Shown here one piece after another: positions 28,464 through 37,143 of a stretch of 40,879 nt of DNA. The DNA comes from Candidatus Omnitrophota bacterium (lineage in GTDB: Bacteria; Omnitrophota; Gorgyraeia; JABMRJ01). The translations under genes were made by a program, and so were the position numbers. The stretch covers positions 1-40,879 of the forward strand of contig JADHWH010000012.1 in assembly GCA_016783555.1 (NCBI GenBank), written 5' to 3'. The number at the start of each line of letters is the position of its first letter. Within the stretch, counting starts at the first letter, position 1. A model generated the notes under the pieces. It did no database searches and had not been told where the DNA came from. It saw only the letters and a program-made list of their open reading frames with translations.

Positions 28464-29536
28464 GATCAATGAAGAGAGATATTTTAATTACGGGTAGCGG
28501 CGGCCTTGTCGGCTCCGAAGCCGCGTTATATTTCGCGGGTAAGGGATTAAGGATCATCGGCGTAGACAACGACATGCGGGCCGGATTCTTCGGCGCGGAC
28601 GCGTCTGTAAGATGGAAGATAAAAAGCCTGCGTGAGGACCTGGGAAGGGACTATCTTCACCATGATATCGACATAAGAGATCTACGCAAACTTACGGATA
28701 TATTTAAGGAGAACAAAAAGAGTATTAAAGCTGTAATACATGCCGCAGCGCAACCCTCCCATGACTGGGCCGCGAAGGAGCCGCAGACAGATTTTACCGT
28801 CAATGCAAACGGCACGCTGAACCTTCTCGAATTAGCGAGGGAATACTCTCCCGAAACGCCCTTTATCTTTTTATCGACTAACAAGGTTTACGGGGATACC
28901 CCTAACAGGCTTCCTCTGGCAGAGAAAGAGAAGCGGTGGGAGATAGAAGAAGATCATAAATACTACAACGGCATAGATGAGACCATGAGCATAGATTGCT
29001 CTATGCACAGCCTCTTCGGCGCGTCTAAAGCCGCGGCGGATATATTGACGCAGGAGTACGGCAGGTATTTTGGTATGCCCACGGCGTCTTTCAGGGGAGG
29101 GTGCCTGACCGGCCCTAAACACTCAGGCGCGCTTATGCACGGGTTCCTCTCTTACCTGGCAAGGTGCGCTGTTACGGGTGAGGTTTATACTATATTCGGC
29201 TATAAGGGCAAGCAGGTTAGGGATAATATACACAGTTATGACCTTATTCGCATGTTCGATGAGTTCATACAAAATCCCAAAAGCGGCGAGATATACAATG
29301 TAGGCGGTTCGCGCTTCTCTAGCTGTTCTGTATTAGAGGCCATAGAGCTTTGCGAAGAGATAACCGGAAAGAAGATAAAGACCGCGTATTCCGAAAATAA
29401 CAGACGCGGGGATCATATCTGGTATATAAGCAGTGTCGATAAATTTAAGAGCCACTTCCCCAAATGGGATTACTCATATAACCTCAAAGATACCATTCAG
29501 GAAATCGCCGATTCGATATCATACCGAAATAAATAG
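28460..29536 (+). CDS. NAD-dependent sugar-nucleotide epimerase/dehydratase, CDP-tyvelose epimerase-like
   Basis: A 358-residue extended short-chain dehydrogenase. [22 protein letters not shown] near residue 6 binds [14 protein letters not shown] near 95, [10 protein letters not shown] near 136 and [13 protein letters not shown] near 211 match the CDP-paratose/tyvelose 2-epimerase branch. The usual YxxxK pair reads F186-G-A-S-K190, so the catalytic tyrosine is phenylalanine. It overlaps the metallopeptidase stop by ATGA; a second ATG is at 28469. It probably interconverts a nucleotide sugar or related polyol for surface glycans, but the substrate is uncertain and a redox-only or altered mechanism is possible. 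Confidence 0.78.
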   Translation: MRSMKRDILITGSGGLVGSEAALYFAGKGLRIIGVDNDMRAGFFGADASVRWKIKSLREDLGRDYLHHDIDIRDLRKLTDIFKENKKSIKAVIHAAAQPSHDWAAKEPQTDFTVNANGTLNLLELAREYSPETPFIFLSTNKVYGDTPNRLPLAEKEKRWEIEEDHKYYNGIDETMSIDCSMHSLFGASKAAADILTQEYGRYFGMPTASFRGGCLTGPKHSGALMHGFLSYLARCAVTGEVYTIFGYKGKQVRDNIHSYDLIRMFDEFIQNPKSGEIYNVGGSRFSSCSVLEAIELCEEITGKKIKTAYSENNRRGDHIWYISSVDKFKSHFPKWDYSYNLKDTIQEIADSISYRNK

Positions 29537-29647
29537 TGTAAAGTGCAAAGCGAAAAGCGCAAAGCTGTGGTGCCGCCTTCGGCGGCGTTAAATTAAGGTC
29601 GCGAAAGCGACACAACAGTTTTTCGCTTTGCGCCTTACGCTTTACAC
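29536..29647 (+). repeat. composite palindromic heptamer element, copy 1
   Basis: The left heptamers GTGTAAA, GTGCAAA, GCGAAAA and GCGCAAA (29536-29563) start on the G of the upstream TAG stop. Next come a stem GCCGCC-TTC-GGCGGC (29572-29586), a stem GTCGC-GAAA-GCGAC (29598-29611) and right heptamers TTTTTCG, CTTTGCG, CCTTACG and CTTTACA (29619-29646), which mirror the left arm. It has the same layout as 39918-40034. Confidence 0.9.
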
Positions 29648-29667
29648 TACTGTTTCATATTTATATA

Positions 29668-29695
29668 TTGACTCAAAGGCATATTATGTTAAAAT
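29668..29695 (+). promoter_or_regulatory. probable promoter of hisS-aspS and downstream genes
   Basis: TTGACT (29668-29673), a 16-base spacer and TAAAAT (29690-29695). It lies just after the palindromic element. A second possible -10, TATAAT at 29716-29721, lacks a good -35. Confidence 0.5.
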
Positions 29696-29733
29696 ATAAG
29701 CTGATTAAATGGTATTATAATATATAAGCTTAA

Positions 29734-30987
29734 ATGATGATAAAGACATTAAGAGGAATGAAAGACATATTGCCGGATGAGATAGGTATATGGCAGTATG
29801 TCGAGAATGCCGCAAAGGAACTCTTCGAGCTTTTCGGGTATAGAGAGATAAGGACTCCTATATTAGAAGAGACGTCTCTTTTTGTAAAGGGTATCGGTGA
29901 GGGCACCGATATCGTGCAGAAGGAGATGTACTCATTTAAGGACAAAGGGGGGAGGCGTATCTCTCTCAGGCCGGAAGGCACAGCCCCCGTAGTAAGGTCC
30001 TACCTTGAGAATAATCTGAATAAAAAAGAGGCGCTGGTTAAACTATATTATATAGGGCCTATGTTCCGCAGCGAGAGGCCTCAGGCCGGAAGACAGCGCC
30101 AGTTTCACCAGATGGGGATAGAGGTTATCGGCTCTGACAGCTTTTATGTCGATGCCGAAGTCATCTATCTTATGAAGGCATATTTCGACAGGATAGGGCT
30201 TGCCGGTTATACAATAAAGATTAACACGCTCGGATGCTCTAAAGACAAGACCGGAATTAAGAAAGAGCTCACGCGGTTCCTAAAGGATAAGACGAATCTT
30301 CTGTGCAAAGACTGCAAGGTGAGATATAAGAAGAATATACTCCGTATATTCGACTGTAAGGTCGAAGGCTGTAAGGCCCTTTTGAGGAGCGCGCCGAAGA
30401 TAATCGATGCGATATGCGGGGATTGTAAGGACCATTTCGCGAATTTAAAGAAGACACTTGAGTCATTGAAAGTCGATTATGTCGTGGACCCCTACATTGT
30501 CCGCGGACTCGACTATTACACAAAGACGGCGTTTGAGGCGACGCATCCCAATCTGGGCTCGCAGGATGCCATATGCGCCGGCGGAAGATACGATAATCTC
30601 GTTCGGGATACCGGGGGGTCTAAGACAGGCGCCTGCGGCTTTGCCATAGGCCAGGACCGCCTTATAATGGCGCTGGGCTCGAAAAGAGAGAGCGAAAAGG
30701 CCCTGGATCTCTATGTCGCCGTGCTGGGAGAGGTACCCTACAAAGAGGGCTTCAGGCTATGCAACGGACTCAGGATAAACGGCGTATCATCTGACATGGA
30801 TTATCAGAATAGGTCTTTAAAGGCGCAGATGAGGCAGGCAAACAGACGCGGCGCAAAGTACGTTGCCATCCTGGGAGAAGACGAGCTCCAGAAGGACGTG
30901 ATTATACTGCGCAATATGGCTGACGGACAGCAGCGCGAGATTAAGATAAACAACTTTATCGATGAGGTGAAGAAGCTAAAATGCTGA
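29734..30987 (+). CDS. hisS: histidyl-tRNA synthetase
   Basis: A 417-residue class II HisRS. It charges tRNA-His with histidine. TLRGMKDILPDE at the start, motif 1 around GYREIRTPILEETSLF near 35, motif 2 YIGPMFRSERPQAGRQRQFHQMG split near 107-130, the histidine-A motif GLDYYTKTAFE near 259, and motif 3 GFAIGQDRLIMAL near 304 are all present. An internal segment (about 190-230) has paired cysteines (LCKDC, ICGDC) as in many bacterial HisRS. A C-terminal anticodon-binding domain follows. The ribosome site is weak. The stop overlaps the aspS start by seven bases. Confidence 0.97.
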   Translation: MMIKTLRGMKDILPDEIGIWQYVENAAKELFELFGYREIRTPILEETSLFVKGIGEGTDIVQKEMYSFKDKGGRRISLRPEGTAPVVRSYLENNLNKKEALVKLYYIGPMFRSERPQAGRQRQFHQMGIEVIGSDSFYVDAEVIYLMKAYFDRIGLAGYTIKINTLGCSKDKTGIKKELTRFLKDKTNLLCKDCKVRYKKNILRIFDCKVEGCKALLRSAPKIIDAICGDCKDHFANLKKTLESLKVDYVVDPYIVRGLDYYTKTAFEATHPNLGSQDAICAGGRYDNLVRDTGGSKTGACGFAIGQDRLIMALGSKRESEKALDLYVAVLGEVPYKEGFRLCNGLRINGVSSDMDYQNRSLKAQMRQANRRGAKYVAILGEDELQKDVIILRNMADGQQREIKINNFIDEVKKLKC

Positions 30988-32741
30988 GGACGCATACCTG
31001 CGGCGATTTAAACGAAAAGAGCATAGGAAAAGAAGTCACACTCTGCGGCTGGGTCCACACAAGACGCGACCACGGAGAGCTTATATTTATAGATTTAAGG
31101 GATAAGTACGGCTTGACCCAGGTACTCTTCGACCCCGAAAAAAATAGAAGGCTTCATACCGAAGTACATAAGCTGAAGAGTGAATACGTGGTGCGCGTCA
31201 AAGGTGTTGTAGGGGCGAGGCCTAAGGATAGCGAAAATCCCAAGTTAAAGACCGGAAAGATTGAAGTGCTGGCGGAGGATTTTAAAATCCTGTCCCGATC
31301 GGAGACGCCCCCTTTTGAGATAGAAGACTCTGCAAAGGTCACGGAGGATACAAGGCTCGTCCATAGGTATCTCGATATAAGAAGGCCTTCTATGCAGAAG
31401 AAGTTCGAATTGCGCCATAAGATATGTAAAAGAGCGAGAGATTTTCTCGACCGAGAAGACTACTTGGAGATGGAGACCCCCATTCTTACAAAGAGCACCC
31501 CGGAAGGGGCAAGGGACTTTCTGGTCCCATCAAGGCTTACTCCCGGGGCATTTTACGCCCTGCCGCAATCACCTCAGCTCTTTAAGCAGATACTCATGGT
31601 TGCCGGCATAGATAAGTATTTCCAGATTGCAAAGTGTTTCAGGGATGAAGACCTCAGGGCGGACAGGCAGCCGGAATTTACCCAGCTTGACATCGAGGCG
31701 TCTTTTGTGGAAGAAGAAGATATATATAATCTGTGCGAGGGGCTGATGAAAGGGTTATATAAAGAGGTATTGAATATTGATATCAAGACGCCGTTTGAGA
31801 GGCTCGCTTATGATGAGGCGATGGAGAGGTTCGGCAGCGATAAGCCGGATATGAGATTCGGCTGCGAGATAGTAGATTTGACAGACGAGCTTAAGGGGTC
31901 TGAATTTAAGATATTCCAGAACGCCGTAAAATCCGGGGGAAGGATAAAAGCCATAAGCACGCCGGGCGCCTCGAAGATATCGTTAAAGATAATAAACGAA
32001 TTGACCGCGTTTATCGGGGAATTCGGCGCAAAAGGCCTCGCGTATCTTAAGGTCGAAGGAGATAAGCTCTCTTCGCCCATAGCCAAATTCTTTAAGAAAG
32101 ATGAGCAGGACGTCGTAAGAAAAAAGTTAAAATCGAAGCCCGGCGATATGATATTTATGGTAGCCGATGCCGAAAAGACGGCGCTCGAATCTCTCGGGGG
32201 CTTAAGGCTGCGCTTAGCGTATGAAATGAAGCTCATACCGAAAGATAAAGATATAGCGTTTTTGTGGGTGCATGATTTTCCTCTTTTTAAATATAATGAC
32301 GAGGAAAAAAGATGGGATACCGAACACCATCCCTTTACCTCGCCTAAAGATCATGATCTGGACAAACTCCCTAAGGATATGCGGTCTATAAGGGCCAGGG
32401 CCTACGATCTGGTGATAAGCGGTGTCGAGGTCGCCAGCGGCAGCATAAGGATTCATGACAGAGAGATGCAAGAGAGATTGTTTGGTATCATAGGCATAGA
32501 AAGGTCTGAAGCGGAGAGACGTTTCGGTTTTCTGCTGAGGGCGTTTAAGTACGGAGTTCCGCCGCATGGAGGCATAGCCTTGGGACTGGACAGGCTGATA
32601 ACACTCTTTACCAATGACCGTTCCATAAGGGAGGTAATCGCGTTTCCGAAGACGCAAAAAGGGTATTGTCCGCTGACCAACGCCCCTTCTTTAGTGCCGG
32701 ATGGGCAGCTAAAGGAACTGAATATAAAATTGAGGAAATAG
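30981..32741 (+). CDS. aspS: aspartyl-tRNA synthetase (bacterial type)
   Basis: A 586-residue class IIb synthetase that charges tRNA-Asp, or tRNA-Asp plus tRNA-Asn if non-discriminating, which the sequence alone does not settle. An N-terminal OB-fold anticodon domain (VTLCGWVHTRRDHGELIFID near 18) is followed by TPEGARDFLVPSRL near 173, the motif 2 region FRDEDLRADRQPEFTQLDIE near 217, the bacterial GAD insertion (about 300-410) and motif 3 GGIALGLDRLI near 532. It is translated from an ATG inside the end of hisS, which is a frequent gene pair. Confidence 0.98.
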   Translation: MLRTHTCGDLNEKSIGKEVTLCGWVHTRRDHGELIFIDLRDKYGLTQVLFDPEKNRRLHTEVHKLKSEYVVRVKGVVGARPKDSENPKLKTGKIEVLAEDFKILSRSETPPFEIEDSAKVTEDTRLVHRYLDIRRPSMQKKFELRHKICKRARDFLDREDYLEMETPILTKSTPEGARDFLVPSRLTPGAFYALPQSPQLFKQILMVAGIDKYFQIAKCFRDEDLRADRQPEFTQLDIEASFVEEEDIYNLCEGLMKGLYKEVLNIDIKTPFERLAYDEAMERFGSDKPDMRFGCEIVDLTDELKGSEFKIFQNAVKSGGRIKAISTPGASKISLKIINELTAFIGEFGAKGLAYLKVEGDKLSSPIAKFFKKDEQDVVRKKLKSKPGDMIFMVADAEKTALESLGGLRLRLAYEMKLIPKDKDIAFLWVHDFPLFKYNDEEKRWDTEHHPFTSPKDHDLDKLPKDMRSIRARAYDLVISGVEVASGSIRIHDREMQERLFGIIGIERSEAERRFGFLLRAFKYGVPPHGGIALGLDRLITLFTNDRSIREVIAFPKTQKGYCPLTNAPSLVPDGQLKELNIKLRK

Positions 32742-32744
32742 ATA

Positions 32745-33692
32745 ATGGAAAAGAGCATCAAGATTCATAACAATGCGGAGGCAAAGGTACTCTTCGGGAA
32801 GCATGATGAGAATCTCAAGCTCATAGAGAAGGGGGTCGGCGTAACGACGGTATTCGGGAACGGGGATTTGGTATTAAACGGCCCTAAAGATTCCGTAGAG
32901 AAGGCACTGCGTATATTAGAAGAACTCCTGCTTACCATAAGAAGAGGGGGGACGATAAAAAAACACGAGGTCCAATATGCGATAAAGGCTATCGACAATA
33001 ATACCACAGCGGATCTGCATGATATTTATCTGGATAAGATAGAGGTCTCTTCGAAAAGACAGTTTATAACCCCCAAGAGCAAGACACAGAAGGAGTACTG
33101 TGACGCCATAAAGAAATACGATGTTGTATTCGGCATAGGTCCGGCGGGAACGGGCAAGACGTATCTCGCCATGGCGATGGCGGTTAATGCGCTTAAGAAA
33201 CAGATTGTAAGCAGGATTATTATGACGAGGCCCGCGGTTGAGGCCGGCGAGAGCCTGGGTTATCTGCCCGGCACGTATTCTGACAAGGTAACGCCCTACC
33301 TCCGCCCACTCTATGATGCGCTTTATGATATGATGGAGATAGACAGGATTCAGATGCTTATAGAGAGGGGCATAATCGAAGTAGCGCCTTTGGCGTATAT
33401 GAGGGGAAGGACGCTGAACGATTCTTTTATTATACTAGATGAGGCGCAGAACAGCACGCCGGAACAGATGAAGATGTTTCTGACGCGCCTCGGTTTTGAT
33501 TCAAAGACGGTTATCACGGGTGATATAACCCAAAGCGACCTTCCGAAAAATCAGGAATCAGGCCTTGAGCACGCATCGAGGATATTAAAGGAGATTGAGG
33601 GGCTGAAGTTTATATTCTTCTCCGGAGAAGATGTGGTTAGGCATGAGTTGGTCCAGGATATAATAAGGGTATACCAGAAGAGCAGAAGATGA
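32745..33692 (+). CDS. PhoH-like ATPase (PhoL)
   Basis: A 315-residue PhoH family protein. The N-terminal KH-like RNA-binding region (about 10-85) is followed by the P-loop GIGPAGTGKTYLAMAMAV near 131, the Walker B ILDEAQNSTPEQMKMFLTR near 231 and the sensor VITGDITQSDLP near 254. This family is tied to RNA metabolism and is a regular neighbour of ybeY. Gap to aspS is three bases; its stop overlaps the pgpH start by ATGA. The exact biochemical role of PhoL is not settled in general. Confidence 0.95.
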   Translation: MEKSIKIHNNAEAKVLFGKHDENLKLIEKGVGVTTVFGNGDLVLNGPKDSVEKALRILEELLLTIRRGGTIKKHEVQYAIKAIDNNTTADLHDIYLDKIEVSSKRQFITPKSKTQKEYCDAIKKYDVVFGIGPAGTGKTYLAMAMAVNALKKQIVSRIIMTRPAVEAGESLGYLPGTYSDKVTPYLRPLYDALYDMMEIDRIQMLIERGIIEVAPLAYMRGRTLNDSFIILDEAQNSTPEQMKMFLTRLGFDSKTVITGDITQSDLPKNQESGLEHASRILKEIEGLKFIFFSGEDVVRHELVQDIIRVYQKSRR

Positions 33693-35971
33693 CTTTTTCA
33701 AGGCTGAAAAAACCAAGCAGAGAATTAATCAATAAGGCCCTAAGGCTGGCATTGGGAATATCTCTCCTTTCCGCGTTATTTACCATAGTTTATCTTAGCA
33801 CAGGCTCCAGCGTGATGCAGCTGTATGAGGGCGACATATCATTAAAGGATATTTACGCGCCTTACGATTTTACCTATGCCGGCGATCTGGATGATGAGAA
33901 GATGAAAGAGGCCGAAAAAGAGGCGCTTGGGAAGACTAGATCCGTCTATGAGATCGCGCCTCATATAGAAGAGAAGGCAAACGAGACTATCTCTCTCTTT
34001 TTCGACCATTTAAAGACAGCAAGCAAGGTTAAGGAATTGGTGGGGGATGACGAAAAGATAGGGCGTTTAAAAACGATATCGAATCTCAACCTCTCCCATA
34101 AGACCTACCGCGCTTTCATAAAGGCGCAGGACATAGACCATGTGAAGAATACAATCTCCGCGATTGTAAATAAGTATTTCGAGATGGGCATACTAAGCGA
34201 CAGCGACAAGGATTTGCTTAAGGAAGAGGATGTAAGGGAGATAATAATACTCAATCCTTCTACCGCCAAGGAGAAGAGAGAGTTGGTAGGCGATATGCCT
34301 ACCTTGGAAGGATTGAAGGGCTCCATAGAGAGGGATATTGCGGCGCACTTCCCGAAAAACGGAAAGTTAAGAGAACCCGCGTTAGAGATTACGAACCTCA
34401 TTATGTCCTCAAATCTGCAGCACAGCCCTGAGGAGACTCAAAAACGCAAAAAAGAGGCGGTCGAAAAGCTATCCAAGATTTACAAGAAGATCGCGGTGAA
34501 GAAGAACGAAATCCTTATCGGCAAGGGCGAGAAGATCACAAGCCGCCACCTTAAGATGTTGAAACACCTGGGGAAGACGCGAGAATTAGACGGCAGGCTT
34601 CCTTACCTTGTAGGAATGGCGCTTCTTCTGACAATATTCCTTATCATGTCTATCTTCCATTTAAGGTTCTACGAATCTAAGATATTCAGGAATAACAGGG
34701 ACCTTTTGGTTATTTCACTCTTGGTATTGTTTGTAGCCGTTACTGCGGAAGTCGTGACCGTTTCGCCGCTCAGCAGTTATTTTGTTCCCCTCGCAAGCGC
34801 CTCGATGCTGATAGCGATCCTGCTCGACGCCCATTCCGCCTTTATCTTCACTATTATAATGTCTATATTCGTCGGAGTCGTCGCGGGAAATAACTTCGGC
34901 CTTATGATAGTCATGTTTATCGGCAGCTCCGTCGGCATATACTCCGTGAGAAAAGTAAGGCGCCGTTCCAAACTTTTATTGGCGGGATTTTTTGTAGGGG
35001 CGGTAAACTTCCTGACCATAATCGCGCTGGGGCTTTTAAATAATTTAAACCCTCCCATATTCCTGGGCGAAGGCGGATTAGGCGCGCTAAACGGACTCAT
35101 GTCATTCTTATTGGTAATCGGGATTCTTCCTATCTTTGAGTATCTCTTTAAGATTCCCACGGATATTACCCTGCTTGAGTTATCAGATTTGAACCACCCC
35201 CTCTTAAAAGAGATGGCCACAAAGGCGCCCGGCACGTATCACCACAGCATCATAGTCGGGAATCTTGCGGAGGCGGCATGCGATGCCATCGGCGCCAACA
35301 GCCTTTTAGCGAGAGTGGGCGCATATTATCATGATATAGGCAAGATAGAGAAGGCGGAATATTTCAGCGAGAATGAGGGCGAGCCCAAGAATTCAAGGCA
35401 TGGGGGCATTACCCCGTCGATGAGCGCCCTTGTAATAACAAATCACGTCAAAGACGGTATCGAACTCGCAAGGCGGTTCAAATTAAATCAGGCGCTCATA
35501 GATTTTATCGCCCAGCATCACGGCAACGGCCTCATATACTATTTTTACCAGCGCGCGCTGGAGAAGGTCAATAATGAAGACGAGATAAGCGAAGAGGCTT
35601 TCAGATATCCGGGCCCCAGGCCGCAGTCGAAAGAGACGGCGATTGTGCTTTTGTCGGACTCTGTTGAGGCATCGAGCCGGACCTTGAACAATCCTACGCC
35701 TTCGCGCGTTCAGGGCCTTGTGCAGAGGATAATAAACAATAAGTTTATAGATGGGCAACTCGACGAATGCAACCTTACGCTTAAAGACCTACATAAGATA
35801 TCAGAGGCTTTTATGAGAGTGCTCAATGCCATGTTTCACACTAGAGTGGAGTATCCAGATGAGGAAAAGATACAGAAGTCCAAGAACAGAAACAATAATC
35901 ATAAAAAACTTAACCAAAAAACGAATTCCCAGCAGAGAATCGATAGCGGGGACGGTAAGAAGAGTCCTTAG
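33689..35971 (+). CDS. pgpH: 7TM-HD (PgpH-type) membrane phosphodiesterase
   Basis: A 760-residue protein. One membrane segment near 20-42 is followed by a large extracytoplasmic 7TMR-HDED domain (about 45-300), about seven membrane segments (305-500) and a cytoplasmic HD domain. HD residues: GTYHHSIIVGNLAEAACD near 513, YYHDIGKIEKAEYF at 547-560, QHHGNGLI near 610 and SDSVEASSR near 656. In Firmicutes PgpH hydrolyses cyclic di-AMP, the likely substrate here. The last 38 residues (after EKIQKSKN) are basic, low complexity and encoded in the same DNA as the start of ybeY. Confidence 0.95.
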   Translation: MTFSRLKKPSRELINKALRLALGISLLSALFTIVYLSTGSSVMQLYEGDISLKDIYAPYDFTYAGDLDDEKMKEAEKEALGKTRSVYEIAPHIEEKANETISLFFDHLKTASKVKELVGDDEKIGRLKTISNLNLSHKTYRAFIKAQDIDHVKNTISAIVNKYFEMGILSDSDKDLLKEEDVREIIILNPSTAKEKRELVGDMPTLEGLKGSIERDIAAHFPKNGKLREPALEITNLIMSSNLQHSPEETQKRKKEAVEKLSKIYKKIAVKKNEILIGKGEKITSRHLKMLKHLGKTRELDGRLPYLVGMALLLTIFLIMSIFHLRFYESKIFRNNRDLLVISLLVLFVAVTAEVVTVSPLSSYFVPLASASMLIAILLDAHSAFIFTIIMSIFVGVVAGNNFGLMIVMFIGSSVGIYSVRKVRRRSKLLLAGFFVGAVNFLTIIALGLLNNLNPPIFLGEGGLGALNGLMSFLLVIGILPIFEYLFKIPTDITLLELSDLNHPLLKEMATKAPGTYHHSIIVGNLAEAACDAIGANSLLARVGAYYHDIGKIEKAEYFSENEGEPKNSRHGGITPSMSALVITNHVKDGIELARRFKLNQALIDFIAQHHGNGLIYYFYQRALEKVNNEDEISEEAFRYPGPRPQSKETAIVLLSDSVEASSRTLNNPTPSRVQGLVQRIINNKFIDGQLDECNLTLKDLHKISEAFMRVLNAMFHTRVEYPDEEKIQKSKNRNNNHKKLNQKTNSQQRIDSGDGKKSP

Positions 35972-36350
35972 GCTTGAAGGGGCTTCGGGCTTTGGCCTGT
36001 CCGTTACTTATGTAACTGACAGATACATAAAGAGACTCAATAAAGAATACAGAAATAAAGATTCTGCCACAGATGTATTGGCGTTCGGTATGATAAATGG
36101 GGTGGCAAGCGCGAGGCTCCTTAAAAAAAGAAGGCAGAGGGCCAAGCCCGTTAAGGAGAGATACGGATTTTTAGGAGATATTGTCATATCTATGGATACA
36201 GCAAGAAGACAGGCCGGAGATTTTAATTCGACTTTAAGAAATGAGCTGAAACTTTACCTTATACACGGCGTTCTACATCTTCTCGGGTATGATGACGAGA
36301 CCAGAGCCGGTTTTAGAGAGATGTCGGAACGTCAGAAGCGGCTCCTTTAG
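35859..36350 (+). CDS. ybeY: endoribonuclease YbeY (rRNA maturation factor)
   Basis: A 163-residue protein from ATG 35859. A further ATG 33 bases upstream is unlikely because the family starts at the IIIKNLTKK strand. YbeY is a zinc RNase for 16S rRNA 3' maturation and ribosome quality control. YVTDRYIKRLNKEYRNKDSATDVLAFG and LGDIVIS match. The zinc motif H-G-V-L-H-L-L-G-Y-D-D has two histidines, with Asp where the third histidine usually stands. The start lies 113 bases inside pgpH, an unusually long overlap for this window. It is followed by the kinase/phosphatase gene 14 bases later. Confidence 0.93.
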   Translation: MRKRYRSPRTETIIIKNLTKKRIPSRESIAGTVRRVLRLEGASGFGLSVTYVTDRYIKRLNKEYRNKDSATDVLAFGMINGVASARLLKKRRQRAKPVKERYGFLGDIVISMDTARRQAGDFNSTLRNELKLYLIHGVLHLLGYDDETRAGFREMSERQKRLL

Positions 36351-36364
36351 CGAGGTTTGGTGAG

Positions 36365-37066
36365 ATGAAAGACCAGGGGATAATCAAGAGTTTCAATTGC
36401 GCTATAGAAGGTTTTATCTATGCGTTAAAGACGCAGAGAAACATGCGCATACATTTTTTGATAGCCGTCCTTGCCATACTCCTCGGGATATACTTCAACT
36501 TCAGCAGGATGGAGCTCTTGATACTCTGCGCCGCTATCTCTTTTGTTTTTGTGACAGAGATGATAAACACCGCGGTAGAGTTGACGATGGATTTAGTGGT
36601 GGAAGATAAGTATCATTTTCTGGCGCATAAGATCAAAGATATAACAGCGGGGTCGGTGCTCATCACCTCTATTAATGCGATTATAGTAGGATACCTTCTC
36701 TTCGCGAGGCGACTGCCGTTTTCAATCGAGAGAGGGCTGTTGAAGGTAAGGCAGTCTTCCTGGCATATCACGTTTATATGTTTAATATCGGTCTTGGCTG
36801 TAGCGGTTATGGCAAAAGTGATATTTCACAAAGGGACGCCCTTAAGGGGCGGCATGCCCAGCGGCCATAGCGCGATCGCGTTTTCTATGTGGATGGTAAT
36901 CTCTCTTATCAGCAATAATGGTTTAATAATAGTCTTGTCGTTCATAATGGCTTTTCTTATAGCGAGAAGCCGCCTCGCCCAGGGGGTACACAACCTCTGG
37001 GAGATATTTGCGGGAGGGATTATGGGGACGCTCGCAACTTTACTTATATTCCAAATGCTGAGGTGA
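36365..37066 (+). CDS. DgkA-type undecaprenol/diacylglycerol kinase fused to PAP2 phosphatase
   Basis: A 233-residue fusion. Residues 1-115 are a DgkA/UdpK-type small integral kinase: FNCAIEGFIYALKTQRNMRIH, EMINTAVELTMDLV near 60 with the metal-binding glutamates and HKIKDITAGSVLI near 84. Residues 130-233 are a PAP2 domain: KGTPLRGGMPSGHSAIAF near 157 and SRLAQGVHNLWEIFAG near 200, with Glu in place of the usual final Asp. About six membrane segments are present. The kinase can make undecaprenyl phosphate from undecaprenol and the phosphatase from undecaprenyl pyrophosphate, so both may feed cell-wall and glycan carriers. Kinase-lipid specificity is inferred. Confidence 0.92.
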   Translation: MKDQGIIKSFNCAIEGFIYALKTQRNMRIHFLIAVLAILLGIYFNFSRMELLILCAAISFVFVTEMINTAVELTMDLVVEDKYHFLAHKIKDITAGSVLITSINAIIVGYLLFARRLPFSIERGLLKVRQSSWHITFICLISVLAVAVMAKVIFHKGTPLRGGMPSGHSAIAFSMWMVISLISNNGLIIVLSFIMAFLIARSRLAQGVHNLWEIFAGGIMGTLATLLIFQMLR

Positions 37067-37082
37067 CAGAATAAATAGTCGG

Positions 37083-37116
37083 GCCCGTAGGGCAGGTTTA
37101 AACCTGCCCTACGGGC
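37083..37116 (+). repeat. 34-bp perfect palindrome
   Basis: CCCGTAGGGCAGGTTT (37084-37099) followed directly by its reverse complement (37100-37115), plus one more outer G-C pair. It begins 17 bases after the kinase/phosphatase gene. There is no T-run, so it is a weak candidate terminator and more like a REP-type dispersed palindrome. Confidence 0.85.
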
Positions 37117-37143
37117 TGAGGCATGACGAGGAGGCCTAACGGA

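Noticed and set aside
35826-35858. An upstream ATG for ybeY
   Set aside because: It would add eleven residues with no similarity to YbeY and lengthen the overlap with pgpH further.
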